The notes beneath the pieces were generated by a model. The model was not told the origin of the DNA, searched no databases, and saw only the letters and a program-made list of their open reading frames with translations. Position numbers and translations under genes: made by a program. From Desulfovibrio sp. (GTDB lineage: Bacteria > Desulfobacterota > Desulfovibrionia > Desulfovibrionales > Desulfovibrionaceae), in contig JAITSV010000024.1 in the NCBI GenBank assembly GCA_031287575.1, forward strand, positions 1 through 62,427: a DNA stretch of 62,427 nt, given 5' to 3'. Below, in pieces: positions 34,265 through 42,096 of the stretch (position 1 is its first letter; every line of letters starts with the position of its first letter).

Positions 34265-37200
34265 CTACTTACCTCCCACCTTGCGGATATCGACCATGAA
34301 CGCCTTGGTCTCGGGGATGCCGGTGTTCGGGTCACCCGCCGACGGCGTGAGCAGGTTGGCCGTGTCGCCGCCGTTCCTGGGCACCATCCAGCCGTAATGC
34401 CAGGGCAGGCCCACCATGTGGATTTCCGCGCCCATGACCTTGTACGGCTTGATGCGCTCGGTGACGATGGCCACGGCTTCCAGCGAGCCGCGCAGGCTCG
34501 AAACCTTGACACGGTCGCCGTTCTTGATGCCGCGCAGCTTGGCCAGTTCCTTGCTGACTTCCGCGAAGATCTCGGGCTCCGCCTCCACCAGCCAGGCACA
34601 GCGGCGGGTCATCAGGCCGGTCTGCCAGTGTTCGGTGACGCGGTAGGTGGTGCCGATGAAGGGGAACTTCGGATCGCACACCGCCGCCTTTTCGCCCTCG
34701 ATCTTGAAGGCCACCGGGTTGTGCAGCTGCTTCGAGAACGGGTTCTTGGAAACCGGGCACTCCAGCGGTTCGTAGTGCTCGGGGAAGGGACCTTCCTCGC
34801 GCCCCGGCCCGTACAGCGCGCCGAAGCCGTGCGTCTGCATGATGAACGGGTGCTTGGTGCCGGGGTCGCCGCCGCCGTCCACCACGTCGCCCACCCACTT
34901 GCCGTCCTTCCATTCGATGACGGCCTTGTCGGGGTTCCAGGGCTTGCCGGTCTTGTCCACCGAGGCGCGGTTGTAGATGATGCGCCGGTTCACCGGCCAG
35001 CAGAACGACCAGTTGGGATACAGGCCGATGCGCGCCTGTTCCGGGGTCTGCGCGGTGTCGCGGCGGGCCATCATGTTGCCTGCGTCGGTGAACGACCCGG
35101 CATGCAGCCAGTTGCCGGAACAGGTGGAGCCGTCCGCCGTCAGGAAGGCGAACGAGGGCACCTGCTGCCCGGCCTTGAACTGCTTGCCGCCCACTTCCAC
35201 GTCTTTCAGGAAGTAGCCGTTCATCAGCTTGGCGGTCTTGGCCGGGGAGAACTCGTTGTGTTCTTCCCAGTCCTTGACGTTCAGCTTCAGGATGGGGTCG
35301 GCGTGCACGCCGCCTTCCTTGGCGTACAGGTCGCGGATCTTGTGCATCATTTCCAGCATGATGTCGCCGTCGGGCTTGGTCTGACCCCACGGCTTCGGCC
35401 CGCGATAGCGCCACTGCATCCAGCGGCCGGAGTTGGCGACGGAACCTTCCTTCTCGATGGACACGGCGCACGGCAGGAAGAACACTTCCGTGCCGATTTC
35501 CTCCGGCTTCATGCCGGGACCCTTCCAGAACGACGAGGTTTCGTTCTCGAAGATGTTGACGTTGACCAGCCAGTCCAGCTTGCCCAGCGCACGCCGGTTC
35601 TTGTTGGCGTTGGCGCCGCCGCAGGCCGGGTTCATGCCCCACGCGAAGCAGCCCTTCACGTCGCCCTTGTCCATCTTGTCGAAGATGTTCAGCCAGAAGT
35701 AGTAGGTGGCGGGCTTGGACGCATCGAGCCTGGGCATGATGTCGTAGGCATCAGCCGGGGCCATGTCCGGGTACAGGGCTTTCAGGTAGCTGGCCATGTA
35801 CTTGGGCCGGTTCTGCCACCAGTTCACGCTCATGGGGTCCTTGGACTGCGGGGTGGCCGCATTGTAGGCGTCGAGCGTGGTCTGCTTGCTGTTGGGCGTC
35901 GGGTTGTAGGCGGGCCAGATGTGGGCCAGCAGGCCCTGGTCGGTGGAACCCTGCACGTTGGATTCGCCGCGCAGCGCGTTGACGCCGCCGCCCGCCACGC
36001 CGATGTTGCCCAGCAGAAGCTGGATCATGCACATGGCGCGGATGTTCTGTACGCCCACGGAATGCTGCGTCCAGCCCATGGCGTACATGATGGTGCCCGC
36101 CTTGTCCGGCTTGCCCGTGGCCGCGTAGGCCTTGTAGACCTTCAGGATGAGGTCCTTGGGCGTGCCGGTGATGTCGGCCACCTTGTCCACGGTGTAGCGC
36201 TCGTAGTGCTTCTTCAGCAGGTTGAGCACGCACCGGGGGTGCTGCAACGAGGGGTCGCGCTTCGGTACGCCGTTCTCGTCAAGCTCGAAGGCCCACTGCG
36301 ACTTGTCGTACTTGCGCTTGTCCGCGTCGTAGCCGCTGAACAGGCCGTCCTTGAACGCAAACTTTTCGCCCACGATGCACGCGGCGTTGGTGTATTCGCG
36401 CACGTACTCGTCAAAATACAGCTTGTTTTCCAGGATGTACTTGATGAGGCCGCCAAGGAAGGGGATGTCCGCGCCCGACCGGATGGGGGCGTAGATGTCG
36501 CACTTGGCGGAAGTACGCGTGAAGCGCGGGTCCACGTGAATCAGCGTGGCGCCCTTGTCCTGCGCGCGCAGCACCCACTTGAAGGAAATGGGGTGGTTTT
36601 CGGCAGCGTTGCTGCCCATGATCAGCACACAATCACTGTTCGCAAGATCGTTCCAGTGATTCGTCATCGCACCTCGACCGAACGACTCTGCCAGAGCCGG
36701 TACAGTGGGGCTGTGTCAGATCCGCGCCTGGTGTTCGATGAACACCAGGCCGAGGCTTCTGAGGATGACCTGGTAGGCCCAGCATTCCTCGTTATCCATG
36801 GCGGCGGAACCGAAGGAGGCGATGGCTTCCGTCCGGTTCACCTTCTCACCGGCGGCGTTGGCCAGTTGGAAGGATTCGTCGCGGGTCTTCTTGACGCGCC
36901 TGGCGATTTCGGTCAGCGCCCAGTCCCATTCCACTTCCTTCCACTCGCCGCTGTTGGGCGCGCGGTACAGGGGCTTGGGCGAACGGGCGTTGTTTTCGCC
37001 CAGCTGGAAGATGGACGCGCCCTTGGGACACAGGGAGCCTTCGTTGATGGGATGGTCCGGGTCGCCTTCCACGTTGACGGCACGGCCTTCGCCATTCTTG
37101 GCGGTGTGGACGATGAGCCCGCAGCCCACCGCGCAGTAGCAGCAGACCGAGGTGGTCTGCTTTGCCCACTGAAGTTTCTGGAGTTCGGCCCGCGCCACCG

Positions 37201-37291
37201 AGGGCGCAAGGCTGATCCCCAGCCCGCCGAACGCGCTTGCCAGGGTGGCCCCCGCGCTCAGCTTGAGAAATTGCCTGCGATTGACAGTCAT
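34265..37291 (-). CDS. fdhA: Formate dehydrogenase catalytic subunit, selenocysteine-containing
   Basis: FdhA oxidises formate or reduces CO2 at a tungsten or molybdenum bis-pterin site in the periplasm. Both halves join through an in-frame TGA at 36716-36718, read as selenocysteine at residue 192 in the motif ARI-Sec-HSPTVPALAESFGRG, so the frame totals 1008 residues. The N-terminus MTVNRRQFLKLSAG is a Tat signal, CCYCAVGCG with GSLCPKG binds one 4Fe-4S cluster, and the long C-terminus is the pterin-binding domain. Length and Sec position match the desulfovibrio FdhAB type. The start is ATG 37291, five bases after GGAGG; 37294 is also ATG. A SECIS-like stem follows the Sec codon. Confidence 0.95.
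36675..36718 (-). promoter_or_regulatory. UGA selenocysteine codon and SECIS-like stem loop
   Basis: After the TGA (36716-36718) the minus-strand RNA can form a stem CGGCUC with GAGUCG (one G-U pair, loop UGGCA) starting 16 bases after the codon. This spacing and an apical loop with G and U fit bacterial SECIS hairpins bound by SelB. Confidence 0.8.
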
Positions 37292-37365
37292 CATGCCTCC
37301 TTGCGTACCGGTTGCACCGTTGCCGCAGGGCGCCGTGATGCGGATGCGCCGGTGGCGCCCCGCCG

Positions 37366-37602
37366 TCAGCGCCCCCTGATTTCCCGTCCCTGTTCCACCA
37401 GCAGCGCGTAGCCCGCGCGGCGAGCCGCGCGATCCACGTCGCGCCGCCACGCCGCAAGCGGCCGGACATCGCGCGGCCGCCGCACGGGAATCCATGCCAG
37501 CAGTCGGGCGCGCGACGCCACGGGCGCCAGGTTGTGTCCCAGGCCCGAGAACGGCAACGGGGTTTCCCCCGGCACATCATGTGTTGCAGGGTATGCGAAC
37601 AT
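37366..37602 (-). CDS. Small basic protein upstream of fdhA
   Basis: This 78-residue frame begins MFAYPATHDVPGETPLPFSG and ends with a basic helix AARRAGYALLVEQGREIRGR. GGGGA lies six bases before ATG 37602 and the gene stops 75 bases before fdhA, so it is probably the first gene of the fdh operon. I recognise no domain and no signal peptide. It could be an fdh-specific chaperone or regulator, or a spurious frame. Confidence 0.5.
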   Translation of the reverse strand: MFAYPATHDVPGETPLPFSGLGHNLAPVASRARLLAWIPVRRPRDVRPLAAWRRDVDRAARRAGYALLVEQGREIRGR

Positions 37603-37806
37603 GGTCGTCCCCTTTCCCTGTAAAGGTCCGGCGGCATGCCGGGCCCCTGCCCCCTCCGCGCCGTTCCCGGCGGCGCAAACGAGACATCTTTCCTGTTACG
37701 GCAGGGTGTTAGACGTGACCACGCAAGGCGGCAACGGGTGTTTTCCTGCGCACGGTCCTGCACTGGTGCCGGTTTTTTTGTGCCATCATTCGCACCCGTT
37801 ACATGA

Positions 37807-37836
37807 TGTCAAAAAGCATATAATTACGCTTTGACA
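37807..37836. promoter_or_regulatory. Inverted repeat upstream of the fdh operon
   Basis: TGTCAAAAAGC (37807-37817) and GCTTTGACA (37828-37836) form an imperfect palindrome around an AT-rich ten-base centre. It lies about 205 bases before the first fdh-operon gene and could be an operator. A second GC-rich hairpin with a T6 loop occurs near 37899-37928. Confidence 0.45.
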
Positions 37837-38010
37837 CCAAGCCGCACCGCTCCCGGCAACAGTAACACTCTCGCAACATGCCGGAATACAAAAGAGAAGG
37901 CCCGCCCCCGAAAAAACGGGCACGGGCCGAATAATCACGAACCGGGTGTAAAACAGTGACGAATTGTCAGAGGAGGGATCCGCGAGGGAAAGCTCAGTCC
38001 AAGCATTTCC

Positions 38011-38160
38011 GGGGGGGGGTGTTTCTGGATTAGGATTTTCGTTCATTGGCAAGGAAAACGAGCCTGCCATGAGGGAGTATACTCTTATCGTATTCGACCG
38101 ATATGGCAGGCGAAGTTTGACGAAGCCAATGGACGAAAAGACAATCCAGAAACACCCCCC
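38011..38160 (-). repeat. Long stop-codon-abutting hairpin (copy A)
   Basis: Two arms pair along most of 150 bases: GTGTTTCTGGATT at the left with AATCCAGAAACAC at the right, then TTTTCGTTCATTGGC with GCCAATGGACGAAAA, and GCCTGCCAT with ATGGCAGGC near the tip. The right end meets the stop codon of the transposase-like gene. A run of nine Gs opens the element. Confidence 0.85.
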
Positions 38161-39176
38161 TACGGGCGGGATTCATCCAACTCCGGCACATCGGGCACCA
38201 TGTCGCACAGGTAGCGCACCAGCGTGGCGAACAGGTTCTCGCGCCGGTGGTTGAAGCGGAACTCCAGTTCCTTGAGGTACAGCGGAAAGCGCTGGGGCGA
38301 CACGCCCTTGAAGGCGCGCAGCCGCCCCCCGGCGAACTTCCAGAACTCGCTTTTCGGTTCCGCCTGGCCGTCGGCCCGCCGCCGGATGTATTCGTAGGGC
38401 AGCGAATCGTCGCCGCACAGCACCAGCGCGTCGTAGTGGCGGTAGGGCGCGGTGTGCACCAGGTTGCCCGACCGCTCGATGCGCAGGTGGAAATTGTGGT
38501 TGAAGTGGAACACCGTCTCGGCGGACAGGCCGGAAACAAGGTCGATGAACACCCACCCGTTGCGCTCCAGGATGCCGAACACGGGAATGGGCACCTGCCC
38601 TCCCCCGCCCCTGGGTTCGCCGGTCAGCTTCTTGCCCTTCAGATAGCTGCCAAGGCCGGTTTCCGGCCCCAGCAACTGGCGGGCGTCGGGGGCGTGGGCC
38701 AGGATGGCGAAGCGCGCCGTGGTTACCGCCTTGTAGGCGGCGTTGTACGAAAGGCCCAGTTCGGCGGCCAGGGTGTGCACGGTGGCCTCGCCCGCATACA
38801 TGTGCAGCAGGCGCAGCCAGGTCAGCGGCGTAAGATTGCCGTTGTTGATCCAGCGCCCGGAAAAGGGATGGAAGGTATACTTGCACCCCGCGCAGCGCCA
38901 GCGCCCGGCGGACAGTTCGTACAGCCGCCCGCCGCCGCAACGGGGGCAAAAGCTGCGCCCGCCCGGCCAGCAGTGTTCCAGCAGGTGGGCCAGGGCCGCC
39001 TCTTCCGAGGCAAGGCACGGCTCTTCGGGGGCAAGATGCGGCTCTTCGGGCAACGATTCCATGTCGTTCTGGTAGCCCAAGTCACCCCGTGCACGCAATG
39101 CGCCTTCTCCCCGTTCAACCCGGCTCACCTTGTCGCGCACCTTGTCGCGCAGCCTGTCCCGTCCCACATTGCTCAT
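38160..39176 (-). CDS. IS1595/ISXO2-type transposase-like protein, probably domesticated
   Basis: The 338-residue product has a four-Cys zinc ribbon (FCPRCGGGRLY and RWRCAGCKYTFHPFSG), a helical region with LHMYAGEATVHTLAAELGLSY and a C-terminal domain ending LEFRFNHRRENLFATLVRYL, the signature of ISXO2-like DDE transposases. Acidic residues lie at VFIDLVSG and CGDDSLPYEY. About 60 extra N-terminal residues are charged. There are no flanking terminal inverted repeats that I can place, and the start overlaps the stop of the upstream thioredoxin-like gene (ATGA). That coupling is not expected of a mobile insertion, so a host role is likely. Confidence 0.75.
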   Translation of the reverse strand: MSNVGRDRLRDKVRDKVSRVERGEGALRARGDLGYQNDMESLPEEPHLAPEEPCLASEEAALAHLLEHCWPGGRSFCPRCGGGRLYELSAGRWRCAGCKYTFHPFSGRWINNGNLTPLTWLRLLHMYAGEATVHTLAAELGLSYNAAYKAVTTARFAILAHAPDARQLLGPETGLGSYLKGKKLTGEPRGGGGQVPIPVFGILERNGWVFIDLVSGLSAETVFHFNHNFHLRIERSGNLVHTAPYRHYDALVLCGDDSLPYEYIRRRADGQAEPKSEFWKFAGGRLRAFKGVSPQRFPLYLKELEFRFNHRRENLFATLVRYLCDMVPDVPELDESRP

Positions 39177-40012
39177 TGCAGCGGCCCCGCCGCCGCCAGC
39201 ACACGGTCCAGGAATGCCGACGGAGTGCCGGAAAGCGCCCCGGCATGGGTGAACAGCACCCGGAACCCGTCGGACTCGCGCCGCAACACCCAGGTGAACG
39301 GCACCGGCAGGCCGCCAAGCTGGCCGTGCAGCGTCAGTTCCGGATCGGCGAACAGGGGAAAGGCCAGCCCGTGCCGCTGGCGAAAGGCCTGCACCAGATT
39401 CCAGTCGTCACCGACGGCAATGCCCACCAGCCGCACCCGTCCGGCCAATTCGGCCAGTTCGCCCTGCCCGCCCGATGCACCATGACCGCCTGATTCACCG
39501 CGACCGCCTGACACGATCCGCGCGTGCAGGGCGCGCAGGGCCGGGGCTTCTTCCTGGCAGGGGGCACAGAACCAGCTGTACAGATTCACGATGAACACCT
39601 GTCCGTGCAGGTCGGAAAGGCGGGCGGGCGGCCCTTCGCGGTCACCGGGCGCGCGGGCGGGCATGGCCACGTCCGGGCCGCCTTCCGGGCCACCAGTCCA
39701 ACCGGAATCCGGCGAAGGAGCGCCGAGGGCGATGTCCGGAAAGCATGCGCCCGCCGGCCAGGCGGCCGATGCATCGCCCGCAACCGCCCCGGCCTGCCCC
39801 ATCGGCACGGCAGACTGCCCCGCCTGGGCCACGGGGACCGAAGGCACGGCAAGCGCCAGCAGGCACGCAACCATCAATACGCCGCAACGCAACAGCCCGA
39901 ACAGCGGGACAGGTCCCGCCTCGGGCATGGCGCACCGCCGGGCCCCACCGTACGTGTACAGTCCGCGTTTCCCATGCACCCGCAGGACGTTGCGCGAAAA
40001 AACCGATGCCAT
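39173..40012 (-). CDS. Thioredoxin-fold (TlpA/ResA-like) exported protein
   Basis: The 279-residue product has a long basic N-terminus, a hydrophobic export segment LFGLLRCGVLMVACLLALAVP and a periplasmic thioredoxin-like domain: RLSDLHGQVFIVNLYSWFCAPCQEEAPALRAL is split by the redox motif WFCAPC, then RVRLVGIAVGDDWNLVQAFRQ and LTLHGQLGGLPVPFTWVLR with the cis-proline. A Gly-rich repeat (GGRGESGGHGASGGQG) is inserted after the first helix. ATG 40012 follows GGGAG; ATG 39928 gives a shorter signal. It overlaps the transposase-like gene and is the first gene of that pair. Probably a disulfide reductant. Confidence 0.8.
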   Translation of the reverse strand: MASVFSRNVLRVHGKRGLYTYGGARRCAMPEAGPVPLFGLLRCGVLMVACLLALAVPSVPVAQAGQSAVPMGQAGAVAGDASAAWPAGACFPDIALGAPSPDSGWTGGPEGGPDVAMPARAPGDREGPPARLSDLHGQVFIVNLYSWFCAPCQEEAPALRALHARIVSGGRGESGGHGASGGQGELAELAGRVRLVGIAVGDDWNLVQAFRQRHGLAFPLFADPELTLHGQLGGLPVPFTWVLRRESDGFRVLFTHAGALSGTPSAFLDRVLAAAGPLQ

Positions 40013-40344
40013 CAGCACTCCCGTATACGACGCGGCAGATGGTGCGTGGTGCCGGGCCGCGTTTCGTGGCACCGTCAAAAAGTGTAGCCACGCTCCAGGA
40101 TTCTGACAACAGGGCAGCGCGGTGCAGCGCCCGCCAACCGGCCAGCCGCGCCGTTTCCCAGCCATTCCCGAAGGTTCCGCGTCGCACGGCGTGGCTGCGC
40201 GGGCTCCTTTCCGGGGTTCGCGCACCCTTGAACTTTCCGCCATCGTCAGGCTACAGTCCGCACGGCGCGGCACCGTCGCGCGCATCCGCCCCGGATTCCA
40301 CCCCGGACTCCGCCGGGCAACGCCCGAGAGCAGGGAGAGCAAGT

Positions 40345-42096
40345 GTGACCACGCGCACCGCAGCATCGCGCGCCGCCGCCCGGCATCCGGCCCCCTCGGG
40401 CCGGGCCTGGGGGATTTGCCGGTCCGGCGCGTCCGGCGCGTCCGGCACATCTGGCGCGTCCGGCGCATCCGGCGCGTCTGGCGCGTCTGGCGCTTCCGCC
40501 CCTGCCGCGCCACAACGCCTCGTACCGAAGCCCGCGCCGTCACGCGCCTCCCGCCGCGTCCAGTGTCATGCCGCCCGAAGCCGCCAGTTGGCGCTGTTCC
40601 CCCTGTTCCCCCTGTTCCCCCTGTTCCCTTTGTTCCCTTTGTTCCCCCTGCTGCTTCTGCTGGCGTTATCCCCCCTGCTGGCCGCCTGCAACGCGGACAG
40701 CCCCCGCCATCAGGAAGACGCCGCCGCGCCGGGCGTCACCGACGACGCCATCCACCTTGCCTCGTCCCTGGCCCTTACCGGGCATGCCAGCTACCTTGGC
40801 GTGCAGACCCTGCGCGGCGCGCTGTCGTACATCCACCACGTCAACGACACCGGCGGGGTGCACGGGCGGCGCATCCTGCTCACCGCCGTGGACGACGGCT
40901 ACGACCCGCCCCGCTGCCTGGCCAACACCCAGCGTTTTCTCATCGAGGGCGACGTGTTCGCCCTGTTCAGCTACGTGGGCACGCCCACCACCATGCGGGT
41001 GCTGCCGCTGGTGGAAGAGGCGCGCATCCCGCTGGTGGGCATGTTCACCGGGGCCAACGGCCTGCGCGAGCCGTTCAACCGCTACGTGTTCAACGTGCGC
41101 GCCTCGTACTACCAGGAAACCAAGGCCGCCGTGCGCCATCTGGTGCGCGACCTGGGGCTGACGCGCATCGCCGTGTTCTACCAGTACGACGCCTACGGCT
41201 TCGACGGGCTGACCGGCACGGAAATAGCCCTGCGCGAACTGGGCCTGGCCCCGGTGGCGCGCGGCTCGTACGTGCGCGGCACCACCAAGGTGGAGGAAGG
41301 ACTGCGCCGCATCCTGGCCGCCGACGCCCAGGCCGTGGTCATGGTGGGCACCTACGAGCCCTCGGCCCGGTTCATCCGCCTGGCGGAACAGGCGGGCCTG
41401 CGCGCGGTGTTCCACTGCCTGTCGTTCACCGGGGCGGAAGAACTGGCCCGGTTGCTGGGCAATGCGCCGGTGAACCCGGTGACCATGTCGCAGGTGGTGC
41501 CGCCCCCGCGCGCCAAGGAAACCCCCGACCTGCTGGCCGCCGCCGCCGACTACGTGCAGCTGCTGCGCCGCTACTTTCCCGACGAGACGCCCAACACCAT
41601 CGGGCTTGAAGGCTACGTCAACGCGCGCATCCTGGTGGAGGGGCTGCGCCGCGCGGGCCGCGACCTGACCCGCGCAAGCTTCGTGCAGGCCCTGGAATCG
41701 CTGCGCGACTACCCGCTGGGCGGCAGCACCTACGTGTCCTTTTCGCCGGAAAGCAGGCAGGGCATGAACCAGGTGTACTTCACCCGGCTGCACGACGGGC
41801 AGTTCGAGCTGATCCGCGACTTCCGCGAGGTACACCCCCTGCCCGCACCAGCCCCCGTGGCCGGGCAGGCTGCCCCGACCGGACAGGACAGCACGGCTGG
41901 GCAGGACAGCGTGCCGGGGCCATCCCCGGAGTCGGCCCCGGATTCCGCGTCCGCCCCGAACCCCGGGCGGACGCCCACGCTCTCCGGGGCGGAGCAGTCC
42001 CCCCGGACCGATGCCACTCCCGCGTTGTCGCCCGCATTTCCCGCATTCCCCTCCGCATCTTCCCCCACCCCCGGCAGCGCGGAGGCACGGTCATGA
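40345..42096 (+). CDS. Peripla_BP_6-type substrate-binding lipoprotein
   Basis: The 583-residue product is a binding-protein of the branched-chain amino acid/amide (LivJ, UrtA) type. Its lipobox LLAAC gives a mature Cys near residue 115, and the mature domain runs IHLASSLALTGHASYLGVQ, then GGVHGRRILLTAVDDGYDP, GMFTGANGLREPF and AVVMVGTYEPSARFIRL. The N-region before the lipobox is exceptionally long and holds repeats SGASGASG and LFPLFPLFP coded by nine-base units. GTG 40345 is chosen for GGGAG upstream; no later in-frame ATG precedes the lipobox. The C-terminus is a Pro/Ser-rich tail. The kinase gene starts inside its stop codon, and no transporter genes are present. Confidence 0.82.
   Translation: MTTRTAASRAAARHPAPSGRAWGICRSGASGASGTSGASGASGASGASGASAPAAPQRLVPKPAPSRASRRVQCHAARSRQLALFPLFPLFPLFPLFPLFPLLLLLALSPLLAACNADSPRHQEDAAAPGVTDDAIHLASSLALTGHASYLGVQTLRGALSYIHHVNDTGGVHGRRILLTAVDDGYDPPRCLANTQRFLIEGDVFALFSYVGTPTTMRVLPLVEEARIPLVGMFTGANGLREPFNRYVFNVRASYYQETKAAVRHLVRDLGLTRIAVFYQYDAYGFDGLTGTEIALRELGLAPVARGSYVRGTTKVEEGLRRILAADAQAVVMVGTYEPSARFIRLAEQAGLRAVFHCLSFTGAEELARLLGNAPVNPVTMSQVVPPPRAKETPDLLAAAADYVQLLRRYFPDETPNTIGLEGYVNARILVEGLRRAGRDLTRASFVQALESLRDYPLGGSTYVSFSPESRQGMNQVYFTRLHDGQFELIRDFREVHPLPAPAPVAGQAAPTGQDSTAGQDSVPGPSPESAPDSASAPNPGRTPTLSGAEQSPRTDATPALSPAFPAFPSASSPTPGSAEARS
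40423..40650 (+). repeat. Two in-frame nine-base tandem arrays in the lipoprotein gene
   Basis: Units of TCCGGCGCG (40423-40498, about eight copies) encode SGA repeats; units of CTGTTCCCC (40594-40650, about six copies) encode LFP repeats that form part of the signal-peptide hydrophobic core. Confidence 0.85.

Noticed and set aside
36716-36718. fdhA broken by a nonsense codon (pseudogene)
   Set aside because: The context and downstream stem fit a selenocysteine codon, and both halves align with one full-length enzyme.
38011-39176. Complete active insertion sequence
   Set aside because: No terminal inverted repeats flank the transposase-like gene on both sides and its start overlaps the upstream gene; the hairpin at its end is shared with unrelated genes.
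40423-40650. CRISPR-like repeats
   Set aside because: The units are nine bases long, contiguous and in frame, with no spacers.
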